A DNA stretch of 64,000 nucleotides from Symbiodinium natans (GCA_905221605.1 CAJNDS010000224.1:909085-973084); one strand, 5' to 3'; shown: positions 29,427 to 39,897, counted from the stretch's first letter. The notes: a model not told the origin generated them from the sequence alone. Numbers and translations are program-made.

Positions 29427-29485
29427 GGGTTGAGGGTTGAGGGTTTAGGGTTTAGGGTTTAGGGTTTAGGGTTTGGGGTTTTAGG
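29427..29485. repeat. TTTAGGG/TTGAGGG array
   Basis: About eight G-strand units immediately downstream of the candidate exon. Confidence 0.92.
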
Positions 29486-29972
29486 GTTTAGGTCTTCGTG
29501 CTTTGGGTGTGATGGGGCCCGGGTCTACAGGGTCAAGGGCTTTGCCGGGTACCACAGTCGAAGTAGCGGAGGCCTTAGCCGAAACCACCCAGCTCACTCT
29601 CAGCGTGCATGCACATGCACTCGACTGCTCACCCTTGATTTCTTGCTTTGCAGAGCGGCAGCAAAGTCACGATTTCGCTTGTAGCCGACTTAGGGACTGC
29701 GCGATGTACTGCCCGACTATACCCCCAGCTCTACCTACAGGGAACCTCTAAGTGGGGTCTCCGAACTACAGCTGAAAGTGGCTTCAGCTGTAAGTCCTCT
29801 GTGTTTTCAAGTAGATGGCTTCAAAGGGTTTGACAGGATCCTCAACCCTGCGTCCACTAAAACCCTCAACCTTAAGCCCCAAACCCCAAGCCCTAAACCC
29901 TAACCCTAAACCCCAAACCCTAAACCCTAAACCTCCCAGTCTCAAGAGCTTCTGAGGCCGAGAATCCTACAG

Positions 29973-30024
29973 CTCGGCGCTCCCCCGGATTTCTTGGCCT
30001 GCCTGTCGGGCGCCTGCTGGACAG
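29973..30024 (+). CDS. Possible exon
   Basis: CTACAG acceptor, frame LGAPPDFLACLSGACWTG. C-array upstream and G-array downstream. Short and without a second copy. Confidence 0.4.
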
Positions 30025-30039
30025 GGGTTGATGTTCCGG

Positions 30040-30140
30040 TGTCGGGTTCAGGGGTCTAGGGTTCTTTAGGGTTTTAGGGTTTAGAGCTTTAGGGCTTTAG
30101 GCTTTAGGGTTTTAGGGTCTTAGCGTTTGGGATCAGGGTT
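30040..30140. repeat. TTTTAGGG-type degenerate array
   Basis: G-strand words with an extra T or altered bases (TTTAGAGC, TTTTAGGG). Confidence 0.85.
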
Positions 30141-30313
30141 GCAGTCAGTCAGCCCAGTCAGCTAGTCAGCTACTTCTCCACATCTTACTGGTGCACAAAC
30201 GTACACAAGGCACAGCCCATGCATCGAGTCACGCCTGCAGCCATGTCCTAACGAGTTTATGACAGTGGGAAATGCCAGGCGATGAGGCTGGGATCGTCTG
30301 ATCGTCCGACGGC

Positions 30314-30423
30314 ATATGGGGGTTTACGAAAATGAGGGACCCCGAATATCAACCCCCAAAATAGTGGCATTCCCCTATAAAGAGGACCCCAATAAGGTAC
30401 CCCCCAATTTCGGAAACCACCAT
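30314..30423. mobile_element. MITE-3 copy
   Basis: TGGGGGTTTACGAAAATGAG on the left and CAATTTCGGAAACCACCAT on the right are inverted ends. The interior (CCCCGAATATCAACCCCCAA, AGAGGACCCCAATAAGGTAC) matches copies at 20311 and 36551. Confidence 0.78.
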
Positions 30424-30663
30424 GTGTTGGTGCCCGGGGCCCTGGCGGCGAAGGGCAGGCCAGTGGTGTGCAGACGCAGCAGGAGACTGGGGCAGGGTCG
30501 GCAGAGGCAGGCTAGCCCTCTGTGCGAGGTGCCACTGCAGATGCGTCCAGAAACAAGGCCGGCAGCAACGGCATGTGACCCCCTGAGGCCTAAGGGTCAC
30601 TTGTCGATGCTCGTGGCATTGTTGCCGGTGAGGGGCAAGATGCGGAAGAGTGCCAAATGACAG

Positions 30664-30834
30664 GTTGACGGCAGCGCGATCAGCAATGCCGACGAAGAGC
30701 AGAACGGGAGTGGAGATAACCGTGTGAGCAAGCACAGGAACCAAGCCGTGGATATACGCCATATTTACCAGGTCAACATCAGGCTGGACAGCCGCACCAG
30801 GGAGTACCAGATCAGTGTGGTGGTGCCAAAAGGC
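30664..30834 (+). CDS. Probable exon, unknown protein
   Basis: After ACAG|G the frame is open to 30897. It includes an acidic, asparagine-rich start (SNADEEQNGSGD), then NQAVDIRHIYQVNIRLDSRT, REYQISVVVPKGKTAALG. Roughly 70% of third positions are G or C. The pattern suggests alternating beta strands. A GC donor (AAAG|GC) is possible near 30834. The opposite strand is also open, but its translation looks less constrained. A stop directly upstream (30658-30660) marks the left limit. It may be part of the gene whose next exons start at 31117 and 31480. Confidence 0.55.
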
Positions 30835-31116
30835 AAAACGGCGGCATTGGGCTCAACGTTGGCCTCAACCCTCAAGCCGCAACCCTAAACCCTCAACCCT
30901 AAACCCGCCGCACCTTAGACAGAATCAAGGACCATGAAGGGAAATTACCTGAAGCCCGTGAGCACAGTGCCTTAGGGGTTTGCAAGGTTTGAAGTCTCGG
31001 GTGTAGGGGCACCAAACCCTGTACCGGGGTTCAAAGTTCCGAGGCTCAAATAGAACTCAAGCCCCTAGAGGTCTCAGAACTTGTAGCCCGAACCCAGCCG
31101 AAACACGCATTGGAAG

Positions 31117-31178
31117 GATCCGAGCGAGTTGCCGCCACGACCGGACAGACGACCCAACCCGGTGCAGCATGTGCAGGA
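31117..31178 (+). CDS. Possible exon, proline/arginine-rich
   Basis: GGAAG|G acceptor, frame DPSELPPRPDRRPNPVQHVQ, stop nine bases later, so a donor must lie near 31175. G-strand repeats follow. Confidence 0.42.
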
Positions 31179-31479
31179 CTGCCCCTGAGGGGAGAGGGTT
31201 AGGGTTCAGGGTTTTGGGTTTGGGTTTGGGGTTTTGTTTTGGGTTTTGGGTTTCAAATTTTAGGGTTTCGGGTTTTCGGGTTTTCGGGTTCCAGGGTTTT
31301 CGGGTTTTAGGTTTCAGGGCTTGAGGGTTTTCGGGGTTTTAGGGTTTTTTACGGTTTTTAGCGTTTCTTTTTTTAAATAAAAAATAGGATTGTAGGGTCT
31401 TTTTAGGGTTGTTAGGGTTTTGGACCCAAAAACCCCCAAAAAGTCCCTCAGGCGGTCGAAGCCCCCAGCGTACCTCCAG

Positions 31480-31545
31480 GATGTGCCTCCCGAGCGTCTC
31501 AACGTGGAGCAATCCTCCGCCGACGCGCAGGAGCTTCCTGGGAAC
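31480..31545 (+). CDS. E5 module, copy 1
   Basis: CCAG|G acceptor, frame DVPPERLNVEQSSADAQELP then GNERP. The P-x-E-x-L...A-D pattern lines up with E5 at 45226 (EKAPQEALSETTADDE) and 63163. The right end is uncertain. E6 follows 60-130 bp downstream. Confidence 0.55.
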
Positions 31546-31607
31546 GAGCGGCCAAAACTAGGGAAGCCCTAAACCCTAAACCCTAAACCCTAAGCCCCAA
31601 CCCCCAG

Positions 31608-31687
31608 GATTCTGACTCTGACTCCGACTCCGACATCAGCACGAACATGCGCCTCGTGCGAGCCATGTCCGACGAGGCCACCACAGG
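31608..31687 (+). CDS. E6 module, copy 1 (Ser-Asp run)
   Basis: CCCAG|G acceptor, then DSDSDSDSDISTNMRLVRAM, SDEATT, and a GT donor. It aligns loosely with E6 at 46042 (LESISDLEHEWARALTEA): I-S at the start and R-A-(M/L)-x-x-E-A at the end are shared. The Ser-Asp repeat is acidic and could be a kinase target (inference). Confidence 0.58.
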
Positions 31688-31748
31688 GTTCTCAGGATTT
31701 TCAGGCGTTTTGGGTTTAGGGTTAGGGTTTAGGGTTCAGGGCTTCAAG

Positions 31749-31812
31749 GAGGTTGTGGTATTAGAGGACGAAGCATTTCGTGCTGCGAAAGGGCGTTCTT
31801 TTCTCCAGCGCC
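31749..31812 (+). CDS. Probable exon between E6 and E8
   Basis: CAAG|G acceptor, frame EVVVLEDEAFRAAKGRSFLQ then RLG. The intron before it is only 61 bp and consists almost entirely of TTTAGGG-type units. A GT donor (CTTG|GTGCAT) fits. Confidence 0.52.
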
Positions 31813-32271
31813 TTGGTGCATCCTAAACCCTGAACCCTAAACCCTAAGCCCCGCTGTTTCGGGGTTTCCTTGTCGTTCTTGGGGGGACAGGGGGGGGGGG
31901 TAGTTCATGATAGCCACGTCTGGTTGACAACATGCAAGAGCTCTACAATTTTGGTGCCCCGGGCTACATAACAACCTGAACTGAAAGCAAAACCCCCGTA
32001 ACATCCAGAAAGTTTTGGGTCCCGAAAAGGAGGCCCTGGCCAGACCGAAAAGCCACACCTCGCAACCGACTCCAAGAGAATTAGAGCCAGGCCCCCCAAA
32101 AAGACCGGGCATCTTGAAGTCTTCTGCGACGCCCCCCCCCCCCAACGGAACGGGGGGTCGAGGGGGTTTAGGGTTTGAACGTTTAGAGCTTCTCTGAAGC
32201 CTCTTGCAGCTGAACTCGAGCATGGACACCCTGAACCATACCGGTGCTCCTTGCAAAAGCACCATGGCTAG

Positions 32272-32345
32272 GTCTCGCAGCTGCCCGTGGAGCGGACATT
32301 CATCCAATTTAATACCTGTGGTCACATTCACCGGCGCCGCTCAAG
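32272..32345 (+). CDS. E8 module, copy 1, uninterrupted
   Basis: CTAG|G acceptor, then VSQLPVERTFIQFNT and CGHIHRRRSR, ending at an AG|GTCTGT donor. Copy 2 encodes the same peptide in two pieces (47010-47035 and 47714-47768), with the intron exactly between E and R of PVER. An in-frame TAG at 32269 fixes the left edge. The x-T-F-I-x-F...RRxSxS pattern recalls a short conserved segment found in many predicted dinoflagellate proteins (from memory). The role is unknown. Confidence 0.72.
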
Positions 32346-32399
32346 GTCTGTTTGAAACCCGGACAGGTTTCTTAGGGCTCGGACCATGAGGGGAGGGTT

Positions 32400-33495
32400 T
32401 TAGCCCAGCGCCCTTAAAGCTTTTCAGAGTAGGCGAGCGAGAGAGAGATCAGTAAGGTTCAGGGTTTCAGCTTCAGCTAGCTATACCGACTCTTTGTCTA
32501 CCATCGCCGTGATAGCATACCCGTACACCTCTCACTAGTGCCCGCGGGGTTGCAGGGTCAGTGACTGGCCCGCTTCTTGTGTGAGGTCGGTGGAAGTGGT
32601 TAGCATGCTTTTGGGTCATTGGGCGGCCCATGTGTCCACCCGAGATGGGATCTTCATGCACCTTTGAAGCCAGCAGAGCGGCCCATGTCCGTGCAGTTTG
32701 CGTAGTGCTGGCTTTTGATCGGAAGGTGCTTGGAGGGGGTTCGGGGAATGATGTGTTGGTTTTAGGGGCGTGTAGGTCAGGAGTATATAAGGTTTCATGG
32801 AGCGCTAAGGCTTGGGCTTTGGGGTATGCGTTCGGGTGCAGGGTTTCCACAGATTTCCGAGCTTATCTGGGTTGAGGCTCGTTCTCCCGAAACCCCTGAC
32901 AACTTAACGAAGGGGATGGGGTTTAGGGCTTTTGGGTTTAGGGTTTCGGGTGGGCTCACTAGGGAACCAGGCAGATTCAGGGATGATGGTTGAAGTCAGC
33001 CTTAATGAGGGTTTGGTGTTTTTCGCTGAGGATCCACGTGTTCAAAAGTGAGCTGTTTCCACCCCTCCTGCGCCTTCCACCACCCAGTGCGTCCGCGGCA
33101 TCCTCGTAAATGCAACACGATCTGCACGCCAAATAGCATAGCCTGCCAAACGAGCCCCAAACCCTGAAACCTAAACCCTCAAACCCCGAACTTTCCAGAG
33201 ACCTGGCGCAGGATCGTTCTGAGTTGCACAGCTATGCATGGCCCATTTGGTACCGTAGCTAAAGCTGTGGCGGCACATGTCTAAACCTGAAGAGCAATAA
33301 TGCTTCGTAGTCGCCAGCCTTATGTGCGTATTAAGTGAGCGCGGGCGAGCGGCGCCAGGAACAAAGGCGACCAGCCTTCGCGCATCGTTTCAAGCATTCA
33401 CCCTGCCTGCGCTGAGGGTTTATGGACCGCGAGTCTTAGAGTCTGGGAGTGTGGGGGTTCTAGGAGAGTAGGAGCTTAACGGCTTAGTGGTTTGA
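32400..33495. other. Unique spacer, no firm gene
   Basis: Frames on both strands around 32473-32875 show no motif. A possible short exon after CCCAG near 33086 (CVRGILVNATRSA) is too weak to list. Confidence 0.4.
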
Positions 33496-33499
33496 GCTT

Positions 33500-33580
33500 G
33501 GGATTTCCCCCCTTACACTAACAGTCCTGAATCGGGATCATAGTACCCCCTACTACAAGGACTGTTAGCAAAAGGGGGAA
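33500..33580. mobile_element. MITE-2 copy
   Basis: TGGGATTTCCCCCCTTACAC on the left and AAAAGGGGGAACATCCCA on the right. Internal AACAGTCCTGAATCGGGATC is shared with the family. Confidence 0.8.
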
Positions 33581-33654
33581 CATCCCAAGTTTGTGGGCTT
33601 TGGGGTTCACTGCACTGGGGTTTAGGGTGTCTGGCCTCAGGATTGCCCACCGTA

Positions 33655-34540
33655 GAGCGCGCAAGGGGGGGTGACCAAGGGGCTCGAAGACTACGCTCTC
33701 AAAGGTTTTTCCCAAGGGAGCGGTAGTGCCTTCGAGGTCCCTTTCACGACACTTCACAGGCCGGCCAGGGTTAAGACTGGTGCTTCTTATGTTTATCCCT
33801 GGCCCCGTGACTGTTTCAAATTTGAAACCTGCAGTTCAGTTAAGCTCAATAAGATGACGTTACTGCGTGGATCGCGTGCATGCCCAAGTGCGATTTCAGA
33901 GTCGCTCCCTGAGAGTTGAACCTGTACAGGAGTTTTTGTCCCTTGAATCGGACTCGTCCGAGTTCGCGTGCAGAAGGTGGTGCCGTTTGCGCAGAAGGCA
34001 AGAATGCAACTGCTCGTGCATGCATCGTTCGATCCATCATCTGACGCAGAGCCTAGGGCTAGGCTGTAAGCTTCAGCGTGGGATGCAGCTTGAGGCAGTT
34101 CGCAGCATCAATATCCCTCCGCACGAAAACTGTTTTAAGGCAAGCCTCGTCAGTTCTGCCAGCTGCCACAAACCCAATCCACACCCTACAAGCCCTACAA
34201 GGACATGATCTTTGGTTTTGGGAAAACTTCTTTTCTGATACATCTTTTCTGACAGGACATAGGTTACTCCTGGCAGACCTGGGGCCCCAGACGCTAACAC
34301 CTGCACCCAAGCCCCTCAAGCCCCAGAAGCAAGGTTTCAAGGGGAGTAGAGTGTCAGTTGCCAAGGTTTACGGGCTTAGGGTCTTCGCTTGGCATGCAAG
34401 GCTTCAGCACCTGAAAAATCCAGACTTCTACTTGCGTAAGAACCCGCCCGAGAAATAGACATGTTCTTCCTTATCAGGGTACTTTGGGGATTATTATCTT
34501 CAACATTTCATTGTGCCCTTACCTTTAACCCTCAACCCTG
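33655..34540. other. Unique region with overlapping open frames
   Basis: Frames of 60-126 codons overlap on both strands (33671-33919, 33867-34208, 34078-34458). They contradict each other and show no domain. A relative of the 22.8 kb repeat unit lies near 34464-34500. I call no gene. Confidence 0.35.
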
Positions 34541-34620
34541 ATGCCCGACCAACCGTTAAACCCAAAACCCTAAACCCCAAACCCCAAAACCTGAACCCCA
34601 AGCTCCAAACCCCAAACCCC

Positions 34621-34660
34621 AAACCCCAAACCCTAAACCCTAAACCCTAAACCCTAAACC

Positions 34661-34692
<32 letters not shown>

Positions 34693-34695
34693 ACC
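34621..34695. repeat. CCCTAAA then CCCTCAA array
   Basis: Perfect CCCTAAA units followed by a block of CCCTCAA units. Confidence 0.94.
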
Positions 34696-34743
34696 CTTAA
34701 CCCTCAACCGGCCCAACATGGGCTGCAGTCGGCCGGACGACAG

Positions 34744-34790
34744 GATGCCGCAGCGCAGGAAATGCAAAGCAACGACCCGGAGAGCCCAAT
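34744..34790 (+). CDS. Possible exon, glutamine-rich
   Basis: GACAG|G acceptor, frame DAAAQEMQSNDPESPM. A C-array lies directly before, and TTTAGGG starts seven bases after. By position it could open the family copy that has E0 at 37017. Confidence 0.45.
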
Positions 34791-35455
34791 GCGGTTTAGG
34801 GTTTAGAGTTTAGGGTTTGGGGTTTAGGGTTTAGGGTTTAGGGTTTAGGACGTTGCTAAGCCCTAGGCCTCAATCAAGGGCGAAACAAATTCTACTTGGA
34901 ATTGAGGTCCATTCGGGTTTGGGCTCTCTGAGAACGTAGGTGATGCTTTTTCTTAACCACCCTTTGCGGAGTAGTAGCCTGCGCGTAGTAACGCCAAAGT
35001 TGCGGTGCAAGTTTGTAGTCATCCGCGCCTTACAGGCCTTACAAATGCTAAACCCAAAATGTAGGCATTCTAACGCGACTTCCCCGGGCACCGAGTCCTT
35101 TGCGGTTCTACACACCACAGGCACTTCAAACTGATGCACATCTCAGGTCTATTGCAGCTAGGGTTTAGGCCCTCAATGTTCAGGATTGAGGGTTCTTGAA
35201 GGCTTGGGATTAGGGTTTAGACACTTGTTAGGGCGTTGTCAAAAAAATAGGGTTAGGGTTGCACTCTGAACCCTATGCCGACTGGGCCCTAAACCACCTT
35301 GCAGCCTAAACCCTAAACCCTAAAGCCTAAACCCTAAACCTTAAACCCCAAACCCTAAACCCTGAACCCTAAACCCTCAGTAAATTTACAATTTTTACAC
35401 ACTCAGAGTTTCATTCCTGTTCACGCTGTCGGCCCTCTGTTTCGAAAGTATGTAA

Positions 35456-35580
35456 TATTGTATGTCTATGTACATACTTTGTATGTATATATATATATAC
35501 ATATATGTATATAAGTATATATGTATATATGTATATGTATATATACAAATATGGATGCTACCATATATACATACATGTAG
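35456..35580. repeat. TA/GTATA microsatellite
   Basis: Alternating TATA, GTATATA and CATATA tracts able to form hairpins. Confidence 0.93.
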
Positions 35581-35799
35581 TATTCTCGTTCATGTCGACA
35601 AACTTCGGGTTTCAGGGTTTAGAGAGGGCTTAGAGAAGGCTTTGCTCTGAACCTTAAGAACGCCCCCTCAGTCCCAAAACCGAAGGTTTGCAGGCCTGGC
35701 TGAGAAAATGCTGCCATGCTGAGCGCGCTAAAAGCTGCCATCTGAGCAGGGGCAGGCAGCAAAAGAGAGGGGATACGGGGCCCCTAAGCCCTAAAGCAA

Positions 35800-35892
35800 A
35801 ACCCAAAACCCAAAACCCAAAACCCAAAACCCAAAACCCAAAGCCCAAAACCCAAAACCCTAAACCCAAAACCCAAAACCCTAAACCCTAAA
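35800..35892. repeat. CCCAAAA array
   Basis: About ten units of the variant heptamer CCCAAAA interspersed with two or three CCCTAAA units. Confidence 0.95.
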
Positions 35893-35998
35893 CCCCAAGA
35901 GGGCCGCTGCAGAGCCCTCAAGCGCTAAGCCCCTGAGCCCTAAACGCGAAACCCCTCAAGCCCAAGCCCCAAACCCTGAATGTAACAGGGCCCTACTA

Positions 35999-36125
35999 AA
36001 CCCAACAAACCCTAAACCCTAAACCCTAAACCCTAAACCCTGAACCCTAAACCCTAAGCCCTAAACCCTAAACCCTGAACCCTACACCCTAAACCCCAAA
36101 CCCCAAACCCTAAACCCTAAACCTT
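35999..36125. repeat. CCCTAAA array
   Basis: Near-continuous C-strand units with CCCTGAA and CCCCAAA variants, ending about 30 bp before the next exon. Confidence 0.93.
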
Positions 36126-36155
36126 GAATGTTCTGAAAGCTTCTTTCCGTCGCAG

Positions 36156-36236
36156 CCCGAAACTGGAAAGCGTGGCTCGAACTTCGCGCCGAACTCCCCA
36201 AGCCTTCTTTGCTTGCCAAAAGAGCCTTGGGGGCAG
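36156..36236 (+). CDS. Probable exon, basic helix
   Basis: GTCGCAG acceptor, frame RNWKAWLELRAELPKPSLLA then KRALGA, with a GC donor near 36235. The choice of frame rests on amino-acid pattern. C-array before, G-array after. It probably belongs to family copy 2, upstream of E0. Confidence 0.5.
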
Positions 36237-36550
36237 GCGATTTTGGGTCCTTAGGGTTTAGGGTTTAGGGTTTTGGGGTTTAGGGTTTAGGGCCCTAAGC
36301 CCTAGACCTTGAAGCCTAAACCATAAATCCGGGGAGGCTGTTTGCAGTGTGGAGGTGGCTTGTGGTGGGTTGGTGATTTGCAAGGCTGGAGTCGTTCGGG
36401 TTTGGGGTTAGGTTTAGAGTTTAGGGTTTAGGGTTTTGGGTTTAGGGTTTAGGGATGTGTTCGGGCAGTTGTCACTGGGTTGTGCGCAGGGCATCTCCAC
36501 GAAAAACTGGTAGTTGCTTCCTCTTGGAGCTCTTTTAGCCTCACTGGTAT

Positions 36551-36660
36551 ATTTGGGAGTTCACGAGAATAGGGGACCCCTAAAATAGACCCCAAATAGT
36601 AGGATTCCCTTATGAGAAGGACCCCAAGAAGGTGCCCCAAATTTTCGGAAACCCGCATAT
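36551..36660. mobile_element. MITE-3 copy
   Basis: AGTTCACGAGAATAGGGGAC and AATTTTCGGAAACCCGCAT are the ends. The interior matches copies at 20311 and 30314. Confidence 0.75.
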
Positions 36661-37016
36661 GAACCTTCAAGCCGTGGCCTTGCGCGCCCATGTCCGCAAG
36701 AGCAAGCGCCTTCTCACTTGAATCAGATGCCACGCATCTCAAACACCAAGCCCCAAACCCCTAGACCTCAGGCTCTTGCATGAGGAAGCTGCGCTCCAGT
36801 CCCGACATCCCCACAGAATGAACCTCAAAAGCCTCCGTGGGACCCTCTGAGCTCAGGGGTCTAGGGTTCGGCCCTCAAAGCCTGACTAGCAAACCTTAAA
36901 CCATGGACGTTCGCACTTAAACCCTAAACCCTAAACCCTAAGCTCTGAACCCTTAACCCGAAACCCTAAACCTTAAACCCGAAACCCTAAACCCTCAGCC
37001 CTAAACTCTTGCCAAG

Positions 37017-37102
37017 GACTTGCTCGCCATGTGCCTGGGAGTTGACGAGATCAATGCCGAGACAGTTCATTTCCCGCGCGCTGTGAAGCACAGCTCGTCC
37101 AG
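37017..37102 (+). CDS. E0 module, copy 2
   Basis: CCAAG|G acceptor, frame DLLAMCLGVDEINAETVHFP then RAVKHSSS, ending at AG|GTGACT. It resembles the exon at 55598 (QLAIMCLQTNAVLAANATV) in its L-A-x-M-C-L core. C-array upstream and G-array downstream. The phases of the two copies differ, so they may be neighbours of different exons. Confidence 0.55.
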
Positions 37103-37161
37103 GTGACTTCATGGTGCTTTCAGGGTTTAGGGTTTAGGGTTTGGGGTTTGGGGTTGAGGGT

Positions 37162-37311
37162 TAGTTGGAGGTTCATGGTACTTAGTAACCCACTAAGACA
37201 AGAACTGTACTTATAGCCCAGTTATCACCTTGTTGGGGGAACTTAAGGGGCTTATAAGTGGGTTGTAACTACGTATAGTTGGGTTTCTAAGTAGCTTGAA
37301 CCTCCAAGTAG
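37162..37311. mobile_element. MITE-1 copy, full length
   Basis: TAGTTGGAGGTTCATGGTAC at the left end and CTTGAACCTCCAAGTA at the right end, about 150 bp. The interior has AGTGGGTTGTAACTA, shared with the 54577 copy. Confidence 0.85.
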
Positions 37312-37693
37312 GGTTTAGGGGCTAAGTTGCAGAATTCTGTCTTTGGGTCTTTGGACTCGGTCCCTAAAGCCCCCCCCCCCCACCCAAAACAAAAAAAAAA
37401 CATACACAAAAAACCTAAGTCGTAAATCCAAGAAACAGCTTGAACCCTCAACCCCCAGTACCCGATCACTAAAACCACCCAAACCATCCCAAACCCTGAA
37501 AACCCTCGAATCCCTCAGCCCTAAACACCCACCCTCAACCCCTAAACCCTTCAACCCTTACACGCTTCAACCCCAAAACCCTTCTGCCCTCAACCCTGAA
37601 CCCTTAAACCCGGAAACCCTAAACCCCTCGCAACCCACCACCAAAAAAAGCCCTCAAAAGAAGCCCTCAACAAATCCCCCCTTTGCTGCAGAG

Positions 37694-37735
37694 GAGGAGC
37701 CGACTCTCAGAGGCCAGCTTGGAGGACTCCCTGGG
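37694..37735 (+). CDS. Possible small exon after E0
   Basis: Phase 2 entry after GCAGAG|G matches the E0 exit of copy 2 and gives RRSRLSEASLEDSL. GT donor at 37736. Serine-rich, and flanked C then G. Confidence 0.42.
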
Positions 37736-37854
37736 GTTTTAGGGTTTAGGGTTTAGGGTTTCGTTTTATTTGTTTTTTTTGCGGGGTGGGGTGGGGGGGG
37801 GGGAAGGAATTTGGGGTCTGGGGTTTAAGGTTTAGGGTTTGGGGTTTGGGGTTC

Positions 37855-38030
37855 ATGGTTGTTGGCTCCACCGCTGCGTAGACGCGCGCGGAGGACGCCC
37901 TGGCCGCATCGGTATTTGCAGTGTTTTCGGTGCTTTGCACACAGAAACCACACGCCTGTCGCGTTTTTCGCCGCTCAGCGGGCTTGCCCAGAGCATCCAT
38001 GGCCGCACGATGATTACGTACATGTGACCA
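37855..38030. other. Island open on both strands
   Basis: Forward frame GRIGICSVFGALHTETTRLS and an antisense frame overlap. Neither has a paralogue, so this is left uncalled. Confidence 0.3.
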
Positions 38031-38112
38031 CTGCGTGTTATTTGTCATGGGGAGGGGTGTTAGGGGTGAGTTTTCAGTGATTGGGCTTTGGGATGGCGGT
38101 TGAGAGTTTTAG

Positions 38113-38160
38113 GAGATCCTGGTGGCGGCGGCGGTCGCTAGCGCTGAGGCGCCGAACCGC
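38113..38160 (+). CDS. E1 module, copy 2
   Basis: TTTTAG|G acceptor, EILVAAAVASAEAPNR, GC donor. Against copy 3 (57503) there are nine base differences: seven at third positions, one silent first position, one replacement (V to A). That pattern shows this frame is translated. An alanine-rich helix of unknown role. Confidence 0.8.
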
Positions 38161-38482
38161 GCAGCACTGCGGCCCAGGGGGGACTTTCACCCTAGACTTC
38201 ATAGGGTACCTGGGGTTTCGGGTTGAGTGTTTCGGGTGTAGGGCCTGGTCTATTTTTGATGTGATCCCGAAACCCTAAACGCTACATCCTGGACCCCCTG
38301 AACCCTGAACCCCCTAAACCCGAAACCCCTTGACCCCTAAACCCCAAACCCCAGACCCCCACCCCGCCCCCCCCAAACCCTGAAGCCTGAAGCCTGAACC
38401 CTGAACCCTAAACCCTACACCCTAAGCCCTAAACCCTAAGCCCTAAACCCTAAACCCAACCCGAACCTTCCGGCCGACCCAG

Positions 38483-38542
38483 GTCAAGCGACGCGTTCGC
38501 CAGCGCCTGCACAAGAAGCTGGGTGGCCTGCTGACTTGTGAG
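38483..38542 (+). CDS. E2 module, copy 2
   Basis: CCCAG|G acceptor, VKRRVRQRLHKKLGGLL then TCE, GAG|GC donor. 60 bp, phase 0 at both ends, as in copy 3. The strongly basic peptide could bind nucleic acid or act as a targeting helix (speculative). Confidence 0.8.
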
Positions 38543-38760
38543 GCTGGGGGAGGGGGGGGGGTTAACCCCTTAACCGGGGGGAGCCCTAAACCCTAACCCC
38601 TAAGGCCCAGACCCTAAACCCTTAACTTCTAAGCCTTAAACCAGCCCTCAACCCTCAACCCTAAGCCCCAAACCCTAAACCCTAAACCCCAAACCCCAAA
38701 CCCCAAACCCTAAACCCTAAACCCTAAACCCTAAACCCTAAACCCTTACCTGGAACAGGG
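38543..38760. repeat. Poly-G tract and CCCTAAA array in the E2-E3 intron
   Basis: G-rich tract just after the donor (38546-38561), then about 12 CCCTAAA/CCCCAAA units from 38660 to 38750. Confidence 0.9.
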
Positions 38761-39266
38761 AGGTTTGGAGTGAAGGGCTTCCGGCTTTCTTGGCAAGTCT
38801 GCTGGGGTTTACGGGGCTTAGGGTTCAGGGTTTAGGGTTTAGGGTTTAGGAGGATTTTAGAGTTTGGGGTTAGGTTTGCATTTTGCGGATGCGGAGCCCG
38901 AAGCCCTTGCCGCTGCGGGTTGCTTTCGACTCTGCAGCGGTTCATGGGTAGCCAAACCGGATTTTATATGCTGGGTAGCCCCACTTGAAGGTTGGGTTTA
39001 GGGTTTAGGGTTTAGGGTTTAGGGTTTTTAAGAGAAAGGGTTTGGGGCTGGGGGTTTATGGCCTGCTTGAAGGTTGCCTGGTAGCTGTAAGAAGAGATTC
39101 GGGCACCTCAAATTTGTGTCTGGCCGCCCATGACCCTCCAAGCAAGGAATAATCGGAGGCTTGGTGCGGTGGGCTTAAAGGTTGAGGGCTAAGGGCCCCT
39201 AAACCCTAAACCCTCAACCCTAAACCCGAAACCCTTAGCAAAGAAGATACCGCCTCATAGCGGCAG

Positions 39267-39321
39267 GAATTCGGCCGTGCCATGGATCACTTCAAAGACT
39301 TGGAGGATGATCTGGTTCAGG
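39267..39321 (+). CDS. E3 module, copy 2
   Basis: GGCAG|G acceptor, EFGRAMDHFKDLEDDLVQ. Matches the copies at 14763 and 59200. The donor is unclear. C-array before, long G-array after. Confidence 0.72.
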
Positions 39322-39420
39322 GCTTAGGGTTTAGGGTTTAGGGTTCAGGGTTCAGGGTTTAGGGTTTAGGGTTGAGGGTTTAAGGTTTAGGGTTTAGGGT
39401 TTAGGGTCTAGGGTTTAACG
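39322..39420. repeat. TTTAGGG array
   Basis: About 13 units with TTCAGGG and TTGAGGG variants. Confidence 0.93.
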
Positions 39421-39499
39421 CTCCTTGGAGGGAGCCTCCGAAGCCCTCAACTTCTATATTCTGAACCCAAAACCCTAAAGTCCTGAAGTAGCCCTAAAC

Positions 39500-39620
39500 C
39501 TTACCCCCAAAGCCCTAAACCCTAAACCCTAAACCGAAAGCCTTAAGCCCTAAACCCTGAATCCCAAACCCTAAACCCTAAACCCTAAACCCTGAACCCT
39601 AAACCCTAAACCCTAAACGC
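39500..39620. repeat. CCCTAAA array
   Basis: About 13 C-strand units. Confidence 0.93.
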
Positions 39621-39897
39621 TTTCCAAGAATTCTAAGGTCCTTAAGCCCCAATCTCGTTTGGTGTTGGGGGCGTTTGGAGGCTTTGGGCGCGTTAAGGTG
39701 TTGTGGGGGTCCAAAACCTCGTACGCTTTAAGGCTGTACCCCCAAAGGGTTCCCTGTGTCTACGCCCTGAACCCTCAACCCTCAACCCCCAGCCTTAAAC
39801 CCAAAGCCCTCAATGGGACGCCCTAGGCCCTGAGCCCTTACTCGAACCCGTTCGTGAAGATCCCCTCCCCGATACATGAAGCAAAAGGTTTCCAGTC

